Origin: Enterococcus ureasiticus
GTDB lineage: Bacteria > Bacillota > Bacilli > Lactobacillales > Enterococcaceae
Assembly (NCBI RefSeq): GCF_001730285.1
Contig: NZ_MIJZ01000012.1
Coordinates: 372,001 to 436,000, forward strand
DNA: 64,000 nt
Direction: 5' to 3'
Part shown: one piece after another, positions 38,172-48,696 of the stretch
Numbering within the stretch: position 1 is the first letter of the stretch
Layout of the letters: each line of letters begins with the position of its first letter
Notes under the pieces: generated by a model
What the model was told of the DNA's origin: nothing
The model's database searches: none
The model's input: the letters and a program-made list of their open reading frames with translations, nothing else
Position numbers and translations under genes: made by a program

Positions 38172-38708
38172 TTATTTACCAGTTTTACCTTCTTTACGAC
38201 GTACGAATTCGCCAACATAACGGATTCCTTTGCCTTTATAAGGTTCTGGAGGACGAGTACCACGAATATTTGCTGCTAATTCACCAACGTGTTCTTTGTT
38301 AGCGCCTTTTACAACTACTTGTGTATTCGAAGGTACTTCTACAGTTACACCAGCTGGTGGTGTGATTTCTACTGGATGAGAATACCCAACGTTAAGAACT
38401 AATTTAGTCCCTTGCATTTGAGCACGGTACCCAACCCCGATAAGTTCAAGACCTTTTTCAAAGCCTGTACTTACACCAACAACCATGTTGTTGAAGTTTG
38501 CACGAGTTGTTCCGTGGATTGTTTTCATGTCTTTGCTATCGTTTGGACGAGTGAATGTTACTTCGTTCCCTTCGATATTCATCGTGATATCAGAAGAGAA
38601 TTCACGTGTTAATTCACCTTTAGGTCCTTTTACAGTAATGTTGTTTCCTTCTTGTTTGACTTCAACGCCAGCAGGAAGTACAACGATTTTATTACCAATA
38701 CGGCTCAC
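38172..38708 (-). CDS. rplF: Ribosomal protein L6
   Basis: A 178-residue 50S protein starting [17 protein letters not shown] and ending [18 protein letters not shown], with the two homologous L6 domains. The usual [12 protein letters not shown]-type motif is present as [11 protein letters not shown]. It lies near the sarcin-ricin loop and helps factor binding. Confidence 0.99.
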   Translation of the reverse strand: MSRIGNKIVVLPAGVEVKQEGNNITVKGPKGELTREFSSDITMNIEGNEVTFTRPNDSKDMKTIHGTTRANFNNMVVGVSTGFEKGLELIGVGYRAQMQGTKLVLNVGYSHPVEITPPAGVTVEVPSNTQVVVKGANKEHVGELAANIRGTRPPEPYKGKGIRYVGEFVRRKEGKTGK

Positions 38709-38739
38709 TTAGAGACACCTCCTTGTGTGTTTTTTTAAA

Positions 38740-39138
38740 TTACCATACGTAGGCGATTACTTCGCCGCCGATGTTTTTTGCTCTTGCTTCTTTATCAGTT
38801 ACAACACCTTCAGAAGTAGAGATAATCGCGATTCCTAGACCATTCAATACTTTAGGTACTTCGTCAGATTTGACATAAGCACGTAAACCTGGTTTAGAGA
38901 TACGTTTTAAGTTTGTGATAACACGTTCTTCGTTTTTACCGTATTTTAGGAAAACACGAATCACGCCTTGTTTGTCATCTTCGATATATTCTACATCGCG
39001 TACAAAACCTTCACGTTTCAAGATTTCAGCGATATCACGTTTGATTTTTGACGCAGGCACTTCTAAGCTTTCATGTTTAACCATGTTTGCATTACGAATG
39101 CGCGTTAGAAAATCTGCAATTGGATCTGTCATGACCAT
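38740..39138 (-). CDS. rpsH: Ribosomal protein S8
   Basis: A 132-residue 30S assembly protein, [20 protein letters not shown] at the start and [19 protein letters not shown] at the end. AAGGAGG lies 11 bases before the first ATG. In E. coli S8 represses the spc operon by binding mRNA near rplE; whether it does here is not evident. Confidence 0.99.
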   Translation of the reverse strand: MVMTDPIADFLTRIRNANMVKHESLEVPASKIKRDIAEILKREGFVRDVEYIEDDKQGVIRVFLKYGKNEERVITNLKRISKPGLRAYVKSDEVPKVLNGLGIAIISTSEGVVTDKEARAKNIGGEVIAYVW

Positions 39139-39173
39139 TGAACTATTTACCTCCTTTATGCGAGTTTACTTGT

Positions 39174-39359
39174 TTACCAGCTAGCTTTCTTCACGCCGGG
39201 AATTTGACCTTTATAGGCAAGTTCGCGGAAGCAAATACGGCAAAGATGAAATTTACGATAAACTGAATGTGGACGTCCGCAACGTTCACAACGAGTATAT
39301 GCTTGTGTTGAATGTTTTGCAGGGCGTTTGTTTTTAGCAATCATTGATTTTTTAGCCAC
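39174..39359 (-). CDS. rpsN: Ribosomal protein S14, zinc-binding (type Z)
   Basis: A 61-residue S14 with the zinc ligands in [21 protein letters not shown] (CxxC...CxxC). This short zinc form in the spc operon is normal for Firmicutes; zinc-free paralogues are commonly encoded elsewhere under Zur control. Confidence 0.98.
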   Translation of the reverse strand: MAKKSMIAKNKRPAKHSTQAYTRCERCGRPHSVYRKFHLCRICFRELAYKGQIPGVKKASW

Positions 39360-39377
39360 GTAGTTCGCCTCCTTTTA

Positions 39378-39917
39378 TTATTTTTGGAATGGCATACCTA
39401 ATTGTGTCAACAATTCACGAGATTCTTCATCTGTGTTTGCTGTCGTTACAATAACGATGTCCATACCGCGTACTTTATCTACTAAATCATAATCAACTTC
39501 TGGGAAGATTAATTGTTCTTTAACACCTAAAGTATAGTTACCACGTCCGTCAAAAGCTTTTTTGCTTACTCCGTGGAAGTCACGTACACGAGGTAGAGAA
39601 ACAGATACTAATTTATCTAAAAATTCGTACATTCTTTCTCCGCGTAAAGTAACTTTTGCACCGATTGGCATGCCTTCACGTAGACGGAAACCAGCGATTG
39701 ATTTCTTAGCTTTAGTGATCAATGGTTTTTGACCTGTGATCAATGCTAATTCTTCAACTGCTTTATCTAAATTTTTTGCGTTTGAAACAGCGTCACCCAC
39801 ACCCATGTTAATAACGATCTTATCAACTTTTGGTGTTTGCATAACTGAACTATAATTAAATTTTTCCACTAATGCTGGAGTAATTTCTTTAATATATTTT
39901 TCTTTCAGGCGGTTCAT
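39378..39917 (-). CDS. rplE: Ribosomal protein L5
   Basis: A 179-residue 5S-rRNA-binding protein with [20 protein letters not shown] and [26 protein letters not shown]. It ends [17 protein letters not shown]. Standard length and place between rplX and rpsN. Confidence 0.99.
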   Translation of the reverse strand: MNRLKEKYIKEITPALVEKFNYSSVMQTPKVDKIVINMGVGDAVSNAKNLDKAVEELALITGQKPLITKAKKSIAGFRLREGMPIGAKVTLRGERMYEFLDKLVSVSLPRVRDFHGVSKKAFDGRGNYTLGVKEQLIFPEVDYDLVDKVRGMDIVIVTTANTDEESRELLTQLGMPFQK

Positions 39918-39943
39918 TTAGTAAGCCCCTCCTTCCTTTTAAT

Positions 39944-40252
39944 CTATTTATCTAAGACTTCACCGGTTTTTTTAGAAACACGGACTTTTTTTCCATCGAC
40001 TTCTTTGTAACCTACACGACCAGCTACACCTGTTCCGTCAATCACCATTACATTAGAAACATGAATCGGCGCTTCGACTTCTAGGATTCCGCCTTGCGGC
40101 GCTGCTTGATTTGGTTTTTGGTGTTTTTTCATGATGTTAACACCTTCAACGATGACTTTGTCTTTTTTAGGAAACGCTGCTAATACAACGCCTTCTTTAT
40201 TTTTGTCTTTACCAGTGATAATTTTCACTTTATCGCCTTTTTTAACAAACAT
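39944..40252 (-). CDS. rplX: Ribosomal protein L24
   Basis: A 102-residue KOW-motif protein ([22 protein letters not shown]) that starts 50S assembly. The C-terminus [13 protein letters not shown] is typical. It is 34 bp after rplN. Confidence 0.98.
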   Translation of the reverse strand: MFVKKGDKVKIITGKDKNKEGVVLAAFPKKDKVIVEGVNIMKKHQKPNQAAPQGGILEVEAPIHVSNVMVIDGTGVAGRVGYKEVDGKKVRVSKKTGEVLDK

Positions 40253-40286
40253 TACTGTTTCGCACCTCCTTTGATACGTGTCCTGA

Positions 40287-40685
<399 letters not shown>

Positions 40686-40714
40686 TCAATCTATATAGGA
40701 AAATCTCGTTTTTA

Positions 40715-40981
40715 TTAGATAATAACTGCTTCTTCGACTACCTCTAGTAAACGGAAACGTTTTGTAGCTGATAATGGACGAGTTTCCATGATTCTTACGA
40801 TGTCTCCAACTTTTGCAGTGTTGTTTTCATCATGAGCTTTATATTTCTTAGAATATTTCATACGTTTACCATAAATAGGATGGTTTTTCTTTGTTTCTAC
40901 GACAACAGTGATAGTTTTATCCATCTTATCTGAAACAACACGACCTTGGTAAACTTTGCGTTGATTTCTTTCTTCAGTCAT
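40715..40981 (-). CDS. rpsQ: Ribosomal protein S17
   Basis: An 88-residue OB-fold 30S protein, [20 protein letters not shown] at the start. The ATG at 40981 was chosen over an in-frame start seven codons upstream because a GGAGG lies between the two and the family starts here. Confidence 0.98.
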   Translation of the reverse strand: MTEERNQRKVYQGRVVSDKMDKTITVVVETKKNHPIYGKRMKYSKKYKAHDENNTAKVGDIVRIMETRPLSATKRFRLLEVVEEAVII

Positions 40982-41004
40982 ACGCGTTTGGCCTCCTTCC
41001 ACTA

Positions 41005-41193
41005 TTAGTTAGCTTGTTCACGCAATACTGTTTTGATGCGTGCAATCGATTGACGTACTTCTTGAATACGTGCAGTGTTTTCTAATTGACCTGTTGCTAG
41101 TTGGAATCTAAGATTAAATAATTCTTCTTTGAATTGCTTTTCTTTTTCAAGCATTTCGGCAGTGGTTAATTCTCTGATTTCTTTAACCTTCAT
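41005..41193 (-). CDS. rpmC: Ribosomal protein L29
   Basis: A 62-residue coiled-coil-like protein near the exit tunnel, [19 protein letters not shown] and [20 protein letters not shown]. The ATG at 41193 overlaps the end of rplP by 11 bp and fits the family length; the open frame extends eight codons further upstream. Confidence 0.98.
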   Translation of the reverse strand: MKVKEIRELTTAEMLEKEKQFKEELFNLRFQLATGQLENTARIQEVRQSIARIKTVLREQAN

Positions 41194-41617
41194 TCGATTC
41201 ACCACCCATTTCCTCACGTTTTACAATTTTGGTTTTCACCGGTAATTTGTGGGATGCAAGACGAAGAGCTTCACGAGCTACTTCTTCAGGTACGCCTGCG
41301 ATTTCAAACATGATTTTACCACGTTTAACTGGTGAAACCCAGCCTTCAGGAGCCCCTTTACCTTTACCCATACGAACACCGATAGCTTTACTTGTGTATG
41401 ATTTGTGAGGGAAAATTTTAATCCATACTTTCCCGCCACGTTTCATATAACGAGTCATAGCAATACGGGCAGCTTCGATTTGACGGTTAGTAATCCAGTG
41501 AGATTCAGTTGCTTGTAAGCCCCATTCACCAAATGTTACTTCTTTTCCACCTTTGGCTTCACCACGCATTTTACCTCTAAATTCACGACGGTGTTTTACA
41601 CGTTTAGGTACTAACAT
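41183..41617 (-). CDS. rplP: Ribosomal protein L16
   Basis: A 144-residue 50S protein, [19 protein letters not shown] and the conserved [26 protein letters not shown] region near the A-site tRNA. It lies two bases after rpsC and overlaps rpmC. Confidence 0.99.
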   Translation of the reverse strand: MLVPKRVKHRREFRGKMRGEAKGGKEVTFGEWGLQATESHWITNRQIEAARIAMTRYMKRGGKVWIKIFPHKSYTSKAIGVRMGKGKGAPEGWVSPVKRGKIMFEIAGVPEEVAREALRLASHKLPVKTKIVKREEMGGESNEG

Positions 41618-41619
41618 GA

Positions 41620-42276
41620 TTATTTCCCTCCTTTCTCAGTGTTTTTTTTCGTTGGAAGAATTTCTCCACGGTAAATCCACACTTTAACTCCTAATTTTCC
41701 GTAAGTTGTGTCTGCTTCTTCCCATGCGTAATCAATATCAGCACGCAAAGTGTGAAGTGGAACTGTACCTTCAGAGTAACCTTCTGAACGAGCAATATCA
41801 GCACCGTTTAAACGACCTGATACTTGTGTTTTGATTCCTTTAGCGCCTGAACGCATAGTGCGTTGAATCGCTTGTTTTTGAGCACGACGGAAAGCAACAC
41901 GGTTTTCTAATTGACGTGCAATTCCTTCGCCTACTAATTTTGCATCTAAATCTGGTTTTTTGATTTCAATGATGTTGATATGAACTCTTTTACCAGTCAA
42001 TGAATTTAATGATTTTCTTAGGTTTTCGACTTCAGATCCGCCTTTACCGATAACCATACCTGGTTTAGCTGTGTGGATTGAAATGTTCACACGATTTGCA
42101 GCGCGCTCGATCTCAATTGTAGACACAGCGGCATCAGCAAGTTTTGTCGCGATAAATTTACGGATTCTTAAATCTTCGTGTAAGAACTCAGCATACTCTT
42201 TTTCAGCATACCATTTTGCATCCCAGTCGCGGATGATGCCTACACGCATTCCTATTGGATGTACTTTTTGACCCAC
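41620..42276 (-). CDS. rpsC: Ribosomal protein S3
   Basis: A 218-residue 30S head protein with a KH domain ([21 protein letters not shown]) and [23 protein letters not shown] at the N-terminus. The start codon is GTG with AGAGGAGG upstream. It follows rplV after a 110-bp spacer. Confidence 0.99.
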   Translation of the reverse strand: MGQKVHPIGMRVGIIRDWDAKWYAEKEYAEFLHEDLRIRKFIATKLADAAVSTIEIERAANRVNISIHTAKPGMVIGKGGSEVENLRKSLNSLTGKRVHINIIEIKKPDLDAKLVGEGIARQLENRVAFRRAQKQAIQRTMRSGAKGIKTQVSGRLNGADIARSEGYSEGTVPLHTLRADIDYAWEEADTTYGKLGVKVWIYRGEILPTKKNTEKGGK

Positions 42277-42386
42277 TGATTGTCCCTCCTCTTAATCTTT
42301 TAAGGTTCGGTTGCCACTATTTCAAAATGCTAATGCATTAAGAATAATGGACCTCCTCTTATCAAGTGACATCTGTTTAAAACAGA
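42277..42386 (-). other. Spacer between rplV and rpsC with a duplicated ribosome-binding-site-like motif
   Basis: On the minus strand the spacer opens with a TCTGTTTTAAACAGA hairpin right after the rplV stop, then has AAGAGGAGGTCCATT and, at the end, AAGAGGAGGGACAAT. Only the second copy is followed by a gene (rpsC). No start codon fits the first copy with an open frame, so it may be a decoy or the remnant of a local duplication. Confidence 0.5.
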
Positions 42387-42734
42387 TTATTTTTCTGATA
42401 CGACTACTGTAAGATGACTTGTACGTTTGTTAATTGGTGATGCTGAACCTTTTGCACGTGGACGGAAACGTTTCATTGTTGGTCCTTCGTTAACAAATGC
42501 TTCAGATACTACTAAGTTTTCAACGTCTAAGTCAAAGTTATTTTCTGCGTTAGCAACTGCTGACATTAAAACTTTTTCAATGATTCCAGCAGATTTGTTT
42601 GGCATGAATTTCAAGATAGAAATTGCATCCGCAACGCTTTTACCTCTGATAAGATCGATTACTAAACGGGCTTTACGAGGTGAAGTGCGAACTGTTTTAG
42701 CAGTTGCCTTAGCTGATGTAATTTGTTCTGACAT
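42387..42734 (-). CDS. rplV: Ribosomal protein L22
   Basis: A 115-residue protein whose beta-hairpin lines the exit tunnel ([25 protein letters not shown]). The ATG at 42734 has GGAGG eight bases upstream; an ATG two codons before it would be too close to that motif. Confidence 0.98.
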   Translation of the reverse strand: MSEQITSAKATAKTVRTSPRKARLVIDLIRGKSVADAISILKFMPNKSAGIIEKVLMSAVANAENNFDLDVENLVVSEAFVNEGPTMKRFRPRAKGSASPINKRTSHLTVVVSEK

Positions 42735-42755
42735 TTGCATTTCCTCCCCTCAAAA

Positions 42756-43034
42756 TTAACGTCTAGTTTTCTTATCGTCGGCTCCGTGGCCACGATAAGT
42801 TCTAGTTGGTGCAAATTCACCTAATTTATGTCCTACCATGTCTTCTTGGATGTATACTGGAACGTGTTTACGTCCATCATATACGGCAATTGTAAATCCA
42901 ACGAATGTTGGAAAAATTGTAGAACGGCGAGACCAAGTTTTAATTACTTTCTTCTTTTCGGCACCTTGTTGAGCTTCTACTTTTTTCATTAGATGCTCAT
43001 CTGCGAAAGGCCCTTTCTTTAAACTACGACCCAT
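42756..43034 (-). CDS. rpsS: Ribosomal protein S19
   Basis: A 92-residue 30S head protein: [20 protein letters not shown] and [16 protein letters not shown] are diagnostic. It forms a dimer with S13 at the A-site finger contact. Confidence 0.99.
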   Translation of the reverse strand: MGRSLKKGPFADEHLMKKVEAQQGAEKKKVIKTWSRRSTIFPTFVGFTIAVYDGRKHVPVYIQEDMVGHKLGEFAPTRTYRGHGADDKKTRR

Positions 43035-43076
43035 GGTGAACCTCCTCTCAAAATGTACGACACATGGTCAAAAAAA

Positions 43077-43907
43077 TTATTTAGTACGACGACGAACGAT
43101 AAATTTGTCGGATTTTGCTCTTTTGTTACGAGTTTTCAAGCCGATAGCTGGTTGACCCCAAGGTGATACTGGAGCTTTACGTCCGATTGGTTGTTTACCT
43201 TCACCACCACCGTGTGGGTGATCGTTCGGGTTCATTACGCTACCACGTACAGTTGGGCGTTTACGCATCCAACGAGAGCGGCCTGCTTTACCAATGTTGA
43301 TTAATTCGTGTTGTTCGTTACCAACAGAACCGATAGTTGCACGGCAAGTTGCTAAGATCATACGAACTTCACCAGAGTTCAAACGGATCAATACGTATTT
43401 GCCTTCTTTACCAAGTACTTGAGCACTTGTTCCAGCAGAACGAATCAATTGACCGCCTTTACCAGGTTTCATTTCAATGTTGTGGACAACAGTACCTACT
43501 GGAATATTTTCCAATGGTAGTGCGTTCCCTACTTTAATATCTGCTTCAGTACCGGAAACAAGGCGCATGCCTACTTCCAATCCTTTTGGTGCTAGAATGT
43601 ATGCTTTGATTCCATCTTCGTAATGTACTAACGCGATGTTAGCAGAACGGTTTGGATCATACTCGATAGTTTTGACAACCGCTACAACGTTATCTTTATT
43701 ACGTTTGAAGTCGATCATACGGTATTGACGTTTGTGACCGCCACCTTGATGACGAACTGTAATACGACCATTGTTGTTACGACCGGCATGGTTTTTTAAT
43801 GGCGCCAACAACGTTTTTTCCGGTGTTGATGTCGTGATTTCAGCGAAATCAGATGCTGTCATATTACGACGGCCATTTGTGGTAGGTTTATACTTTTTAA
43901 TCGCCAC
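43077..43907 (-). CDS. rplB: Ribosomal protein L2
   Basis: A 276-residue protein needed for subunit joining and peptidyl transfer. The essential C-terminal histidine is in [19 protein letters not shown], and the N-terminal [16 protein letters not shown] is typical. Confidence 0.99.
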   Translation of the reverse strand: MAIKKYKPTTNGRRNMTASDFAEITTSTPEKTLLAPLKNHAGRNNNGRITVRHQGGGHKRQYRMIDFKRNKDNVVAVVKTIEYDPNRSANIALVHYEDGIKAYILAPKGLEVGMRLVSGTEADIKVGNALPLENIPVGTVVHNIEMKPGKGGQLIRSAGTSAQVLGKEGKYVLIRLNSGEVRMILATCRATIGSVGNEQHELINIGKAGRSRWMRKRPTVRGSVMNPNDHPHGGGEGKQPIGRKAPVSPWGQPAIGLKTRNKRAKSDKFIVRRRTK

Positions 43908-43945
43908 GTCTTTTTCCCTCCCATTTAATAGTTAACATGGACTGC

Positions 43946-44236
43946 TTATTCAGCAGCATCGAAAATTTGAATTTCTTTTGAATCATCTGTTAATGTCACA
44001 ACAGCTTTGCGACGTTTTTTTGTGTAACCAGCATGTTTGCCCATACGTTTAAATTTAGGGCGCACGTTAATGATGTTTACGTTTTTAACTTTAACATCAA
44101 ATGCTGCTACAATAGCTTGTTTTACTAAAGTTTTATTTGCACGAGTGTCCACTTCGAAAGTGTATTTCTTTTCGTCCATAGCAAGCATGGATTTTTCAGT
44201 GATCACTGGGCGTTTGATTACGTCTAGTAAGTTCAT
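43946..44236 (-). CDS. rplW: Ribosomal protein L23
   Basis: A 96-residue exit-site protein, docking point for trigger factor and [28 protein letters not shown] is the signature. Its ATG overlaps the rplD stop (TAATG). Confidence 0.99.
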   Translation of the reverse strand: MNLLDVIKRPVITEKSMLAMDEKKYTFEVDTRANKTLVKQAIVAAFDVKVKNVNIINVRPKFKRMGKHAGYTKKRRKAVVTLTDDSKEIQIFDAAE

Positions 44237-44859
44237 TATGCAAGCACCTCCTCAATTTGAGTAAGAGCAGTTTGTGTTGCCAATACTTTAGTATTAGAAA
44301 CGATATCTAAAACACTTACGTTATCAGAAGTTACTACAGAAACGTTTGGTAGATTACGAGCAGATAATGCTGCAAAATCATTGCCTGTTTCTAAAACAAC
44401 TAATACTTTCGCATCAATAGATAAGTTTGTTAAAACTTGTTTGAATTCTTTTGTTTTTGGTGCATCAAAGCCTAAAGCTTCAACTGCTACCAAGTTGTTT
44501 TCAGCAACTTTATCTGACAATACAGATTTCATTGCTAAACGACGAACTTTTTTAGGAAGTTTGTAGCTGTAAGAACGTGGTGTTGGTCCGAAGACTACGC
44601 CACCTCCACGCCATTGTGGTGAACGAATTGAACCTTGACGAGCACGACCAGTTCCTTTTTGACGCCATGGTTTACGGCCACCGCCACGAACTTCTCCGCG
44701 GTGTTTTACTGAGTGTGTACCTTGTCTTAATGAAGCACGTTGCATGATGATTGCATCGTAGACAACAGTTTCATTTGGTTCGATTCCGAAAATCTCTTCG
44801 TTTAAAGTGATTTCACCATTTTGAGTTCCATCTTGTTTAAATAATGCTACATTCGGCAT
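44236..44859 (-). CDS. rplD: Ribosomal protein L4
   Basis: A 207-residue protein whose long loop ([28 protein letters not shown]) lines the exit tunnel. In E. coli and some Gram-positives L4 represses the S10 operon through its mRNA leader; a structured leader is present upstream of rpsJ here. Confidence 0.99.
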   Translation of the reverse strand: MPNVALFKQDGTQNGEITLNEEIFGIEPNETVVYDAIIMQRASLRQGTHSVKHRGEVRGGGRKPWRQKGTGRARQGSIRSPQWRGGGVVFGPTPRSYSYKLPKKVRRLAMKSVLSDKVAENNLVAVEALGFDAPKTKEFKQVLTNLSIDAKVLVVLETGNDFAALSARNLPNVSVVTSDNVSVLDIVSNTKVLATQTALTQIEEVLA

Positions 44860-44884
44860 TCCTTAGTTCCTCCTTTCCCTACGC

Positions 44885-45514
44885 TTATTTAGCTTTCACA
44901 GCTGATTTGATTGTGATTAATGATTTTTTCGCTCCAGGAATGTTACCTTTGATCATGATTACATTTCTTTCAGCGTCCACTTTAACAATTTCAAGGTTTT
45001 GAATTGTTACGCGGTTGCCACCCATACGGCCAGCAAGTTTTTTATTTTTAAATACACGGTTAGGCGCAACTGGACCCATTGACCCAGGACGACGGTGGTA
45101 ACGAGAACCGTGAGACATTGGTCCGCGGCTTTGTCCGTGACGTTTGATAACGCCTTGGAATCCTTTACCTTTCGAAGTTCCTGTAACATCAATAATGTCT
45201 CCTGCTTGGAAAACATCTACCTTAATTTCTTTACCTACTTCATATTCTCCTAGCTCAACATTTTTGAATTCCTTAATGAAGCGCTTAGGAGCCGTGTTTG
45301 CTTTTGCAACATGACCTTTCGCAGGTTTGTTTGATAAAACTTCACGTTTGTCTTGGTAACCGATTTGGATAGCTTCGTATCCGTCAGTCTCAACAGTTTT
45401 TACTTGTAAAACTACGTTTGGCGTAGCTTCAACTACTGTTACTGGAATTAATTCACCAGACTCAGTAAAGATTTGTGTCATTCCCACTTTTTTCCCTAAG
45501 ATTCCTTTGGTCAT
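44885..45514 (-). CDS. rplC: Ribosomal protein L3
   Basis: A 209-residue protein beginning [15 protein letters not shown] and with the extended loop [22 protein letters not shown] that reaches the peptidyl transferase centre. Normal length; 25 bp after rpsJ. Confidence 0.99.
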   Translation of the reverse strand: MTKGILGKKVGMTQIFTESGELIPVTVVEATPNVVLQVKTVETDGYEAIQIGYQDKREVLSNKPAKGHVAKANTAPKRFIKEFKNVELGEYEVGKEIKVDVFQAGDIIDVTGTSKGKGFQGVIKRHGQSRGPMSHGSRYHRRPGSMGPVAPNRVFKNKKLAGRMGGNRVTIQNLEIVKVDAERNVIMIKGNIPGAKKSLITIKSAVKAK

Positions 45515-45538
45515 GAGTACACCTCCATTGTCTTGATT

Positions 45539-45847
45539 TTATAGTTTGATTTCAATATTCACACCAGATGGTAAGTCAAGCTTCATTAAAGCATCAACTG
45601 TTTTTGGTGTTGGGTTCACAATGTCGATTAGACGTTTGTGCGTACGCATTTCGAATTGTTCGCGTGAATCTTTGTATTTATGAGTCGCACGAATAACTGT
45701 GTAAAGTGAGCGTTCTGTTGGTAATGGAATTGGTCCTGATACGTCAGCTCCAGTTCTTTTTGCTGTCTCTACAATTTTATCCGCTGATTGATCTAAAATA
45801 CGGTGTTCATACGCTTTTAAACGGATACGAATTTTTTGTTTTGCCAT
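45539..45847 (-). CDS. rpsJ: Ribosomal protein S10
   Basis: A 102-residue protein of the 30S head that also works as NusE in antitermination. [20 protein letters not shown] is the family start; an upstream in-frame ATG at 45883 would add 12 residues without family support, and the AAGGAGG just before 45847 decides. It is the first gene of the S10-spc-alpha superoperon. Confidence 0.98.
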   Translation of the reverse strand: MAKQKIRIRLKAYEHRILDQSADKIVETAKRTGADVSGPIPLPTERSLYTVIRATHKYKDSREQFEMRTHKRLIDIVNPTPKTVDALMKLDLPSGVNIEIKL

Positions 45848-46014
45848 CTTGTTCCCTCCTTCGCCTATTTTGAAAGTAGACATAGCTCCACGAAAATTTT
45901 TCCGTCACGCTCGTTCGTGGCAAAGCGCCCGGGCGTGTCGCAACCTCTCGTTTCTTAGCCGGTAGATCAAAAGCTTGATTTACCAGTGCTTTTCACACTT
46001 CTATAAATAGCACC
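45848..46014 (-). promoter_or_regulatory. S10 operon leader, likely L4-responsive
   Basis: A 5' untranslated region of about 165 nt with several stems on the minus strand: GTGC...GCAC near the 5' end, TCAAGCTTTTGA, and a GC-rich part with CGCCCGGGCG and CCACGAACGAG...TTCGTGG. Length, position and stem arrangement suit the autoregulatory S10 leaders recognised by ribosomal protein L4. This is based on general likeness, not on a covariance search. Confidence 0.6.
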
Positions 46015-46020
46015 TTTGTA

Positions 46021-46049
46021 ATTATATTATAGAAACATAGTAATAGCAA
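46021..46049 (-). promoter_or_regulatory. S10 operon promoter
   Basis: On the minus strand TTGCTA (complement of 46044-46049) and a perfect TATAAT (complement of 46021-46026) are 17 bp apart, placing the start near 46014. The upstream flank to 46205 is AT-rich and shows no gene. Confidence 0.8.
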
Positions 46050-46205
46050 GGATTTTTTTAGAAAAGATCCGTTTTTTTCTTATAGGTATTTTTTTCATTA
46101 GTAACTTTTTTAATTGGTTACAATTTAGGTTTAAGTTTCCTCTTTATAATAGAAGTAACAGGATATTTATATACTTGTTTTTTTGCTGAAGGAGTACTCG
46201 TTCAT

Positions 46206-46253
46206 AAAAAGACTGTGCTTATTACATAAAAAGTAATAAACACAGTCTTTTTT
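46206..46253. terminator. Bidirectional terminator after the histidine kinase gene
   Basis: AAAAAGACTGTG-TTATTAC and its complement form a stem of about 19 bp with one mismatch (46206-46253). T-runs flank it on both strands. It ends the two-component gene pair and insulates the S10 promoter. Confidence 0.85.
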
Positions 46254-46335
46254 ATAGTATTTGATTCACTTTAGCGAATTCAGAAAAATTTGATTTGAAT
46301 TACTACTATAGAAGAATTACGTTTTTTAGTTCTAT

Positions 46336-47640
46336 TTACATATTTTTCATGATTTTCGGCAAAGAAAAACTCGCGACGAAAAAGTCATCCTCTATATCAA
46401 AAGCATATGACGCTTTTCGATAGTGCTTTAATAACTTAGTAAAAATATGAAGCCCTTTCCCTTGGTGTCCTTCCTTCGTTGTGAAATTATTTTTAAGTAG
46501 TTTTTCAATAGATAAATTGCCTACATATGTATTTCTAACTTCCACAACGGTTGATTGTTCATAAATATCCATTGTCACTTCAATCAAGGGATGTTCAATC
46601 CCTTTCGATGCTTCTACTGCATTATCCAAAAGAATTGACAAACAACGAATAAAATCCAATAGATTGATTGTAATGTCTAGCTCTGAAATTTCTTGTTTTA
46701 CTACGAAATGTACTGGTATTTTTTTGTCACGGCAACTTTCTATAAATTTTATCAACAACCCTTGAATTGGCGGGCTTTTTATAGCAGCAACTTGAGAGTA
46801 AGCATCTGTTTCAATAAAAGAATTTGAATAGTCGACGATTGAAGACACATAATCGCGTGCTTCCACAACCTGACCTTGCTCTAAATACGTCAGTAAACTT
46901 ACCAGCATATTTCGGTAGTCATGCCTAAACTCATTAGCTAAATGTAATTTTTCTTCCTCTTGAAATGATTTCTCAGAAAGAATTCGAATACTTTGCTGTT
47001 GTTGATAAAATCGACTGACCAGATAAATCACGTAACAAAAAACACCTGTAAATGTTAATAATATACCTGTTAAGTAAGCAAATTTTACAATTTGCATTTG
47101 TAGAAGACTAATAGTTCGAATGACATTTAGTGAATAAAGCACAACAATACAAAGAATAGATTGCGTAATGTATTTTTTTTGAAGTTGTGAGACAGATTCA
47201 AATATATTAAATTTGCTACTTATTTTTTTCGTAATAAGGATAAAAATAAATAGTAATAATTGTTGAAAAATCCAAGCGATATCATCCATTTGTCGGAATT
47301 GTTCTACCGTGATGACACGTCTGATCAATAAAATAAACAGTGAGTCCCATGCAATCAGCCCCGCAAGAAGCATCATCGTATTTTGCAGAAGAAAATAGAG
47401 CGCTGCCAATATCCAACTTTGTAAAAAGCGAATAATAAACAGAAATTCAAGCCCTACAAAAATGATCAGTAAATTGATTGCTCTACTATCCTGAAAAACG
47501 TAATAGATCAGAACTTCAACCAGTGTATAGCCTGTTAGAAAAATAACCTGTCGAAAACTAAAATACTTTTTATACCCTAATAACCAAAGAACTTGAATAT
47601 AATTCAAGGATATTAACATCACTTCCATTGTTACTCCCAT
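46336..47640 (-). CDS. GHKL-type sensor histidine kinase (AgrC-like)
   Basis: A 434-residue membrane kinase with six or seven hydrophobic segments in the first 215 residues, then a cytoplasmic catalytic part. The phosphorylated histidine is in LANEFRHDYRNMLVSLLTYLE, and the ATPase domain has an N-box (LSILLDNAVEASKG) and a G-box (GHQGKGLHIFTKLL). This is the layout of peptide-pheromone receptors of the AgrC/BlpH/FsrC type. Start choice between ATGs at 47640 (AGAGG six bases upstream) and 47628 is uncertain. It partners the LytTR regulator immediately upstream. No agrB/agrD-like pheromone gene is present in the window. Confidence 0.85.
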   Translation of the reverse strand: MGVTMEVMLISLNYIQVLWLLGYKKYFSFRQVIFLTGYTLVEVLIYYVFQDSRAINLLIIFVGLEFLFIIRFLQSWILAALYFLLQNTMMLLAGLIAWDSLFILLIRRVITVEQFRQMDDIAWIFQQLLLFIFILITKKISSKFNIFESVSQLQKKYITQSILCIVVLYSLNVIRTISLLQMQIVKFAYLTGILLTFTGVFCYVIYLVSRFYQQQQSIRILSEKSFQEEEKLHLANEFRHDYRNMLVSLLTYLEQGQVVEARDYVSSIVDYSNSFIETDAYSQVAAIKSPPIQGLLIKFIESCRDKKIPVHFVVKQEISELDITINLLDFIRCLSILLDNAVEASKGIEHPLIEVTMDIYEQSTVVEVRNTYVGNLSIEKLLKNNFTTKEGHQGKGLHIFTKLLKHYRKASYAFDIEDDFFVASFSLPKIMKNM

Positions 47641-47674
47641 AAAACGCCTCTTTCCGCCCATTCAAGAATTGTGA

Positions 47675-48427
47675 TTATAATACACTTTTCAATTTATTAA
47701 TTATTCTTGAACCGACCTCTAATTCACTACCATCATCAAACATGATCAGCCCCTCTGGACGACTTAATGCTGAAACATGGGTTAAGTTAATAATATAAGA
47801 GCGTAAACCGGTATAGAGATATTGAGGATCTATTTGTTCTTTCAGCTTATTGATCGAGCCTTCTATCATTTGTTCGGACTGAATCGTTTTGACTACTAAC
47901 ATATTTCGCATGCCAGATGCCGTTTGAATATAGAGTATATCTTTATATTTTACAAATATTGTTTTTCCAAATTTTTTTAAAGAAATGTATTCTTCGGTAT
48001 CTTGGGTCCGATTTACAATTTCCTTTTTAATAGTAGCAAACAAGTTACCAACTGTGCGATCGTTCAAACCAATTCCTTTTATTAGATAAGATGTGGCGTG
48101 AATGTTTTGGTTAATAATCTCAATCCCTTTATTTTCTAAATTAGTTAAAAAGATAATGAAGCTGTTTTTATTTTTTTCTCTAATTTTTTTAGCAATATCA
48201 ATCCCTGAAAAATGAGACTTTAAATCAATATCCACAATAAAAACATCGTTATCCTCAATAGTTAATGCTTCTATTTCACTGTAATAAAAAGTCTCTAGTT
48301 CTTCTATTGAAGTAATGTGTACTGTGTATTGAAAAGATTTTTGCTGGAGTGAAGAAATAAAATCATGTAGTTTTTTTCTATAAACAAATTCATCTTCTAT
48401 TAGATAAACACGTATAATATCAAACAT
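47675..48427 (-). CDS. LytTR-family response regulator (AgrA-like)
   Basis: A 250-residue regulator with an N-terminal receiver (about residues 4-130; IRVYLIEDEF for the acidic pocket and FIVDIDLKSHFSGIDIAKKI with the phosphorylatable aspartate) and a C-terminal LytTR DNA-binding domain (about 150-248; YISLKKFGKTIFVKYKDILYIQT and ENGSINKLKE-type residues). LytTR regulators usually bind paired direct repeats near promoters. It is cotranscribed with the kinase (34 bp apart). The WxL operon directly upstream on the same strand is a possible target, but this is only proximity. Confidence 0.88.
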   Translation of the reverse strand: MFDIIRVYLIEDEFVYRKKLHDFISSLQQKSFQYTVHITSIEELETFYYSEIEALTIEDNDVFIVDIDLKSHFSGIDIAKKIREKNKNSFIIFLTNLENKGIEIINQNIHATSYLIKGIGLNDRTVGNLFATIKKEIVNRTQDTEEYISLKKFGKTIFVKYKDILYIQTASGMRNMLVVKTIQSEQMIEGSINKLKEQIDPQYLYTGLRSYIINLTHVSALSRPEGLIMFDDGSELEVGSRIINKLKSVL

Positions 48428-48550
48428 ACTGCACCAACTCCTCTAGTTCATTGTACCGATTCTATATCAAATAAGAAAGTAAAGAATAGTCGAAAATTGA
48501 ATCATTCTAAATGAAGCTACTCAAGCTTCTTATAAGAATTAATATAACAA

Positions 48551-48593
48551 AAAATGGTAGGTAAAACCATTAAATAGTTTTACCTACCATTTT
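48551..48593 (-). terminator. Terminator-like hairpin at the end of the WxL operon
   Basis: A perfect 17-bp stem (AAAATGGTAGGTAAAAC at 48551-48567 and its complement at 48577-48593) lies about 100 bp after the DUF916 gene. On the minus strand it is followed by only TTTTG, so efficiency is uncertain. The remaining spacer 48594-48696 holds a small GGTGCATTGCACC dyad; the promoter of the two-component genes must lie in 48428-48550. Confidence 0.7.
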
Positions 48594-48696
48594 AAACACA
48601 GTTTCACAAAAAAAGTGAACAGGTTATTCGGTGCATTGCACCTTCGTTTCCCGATTTTGTCACAGTTTGATGCTATCTGGTTTTATTAGTTATTTT

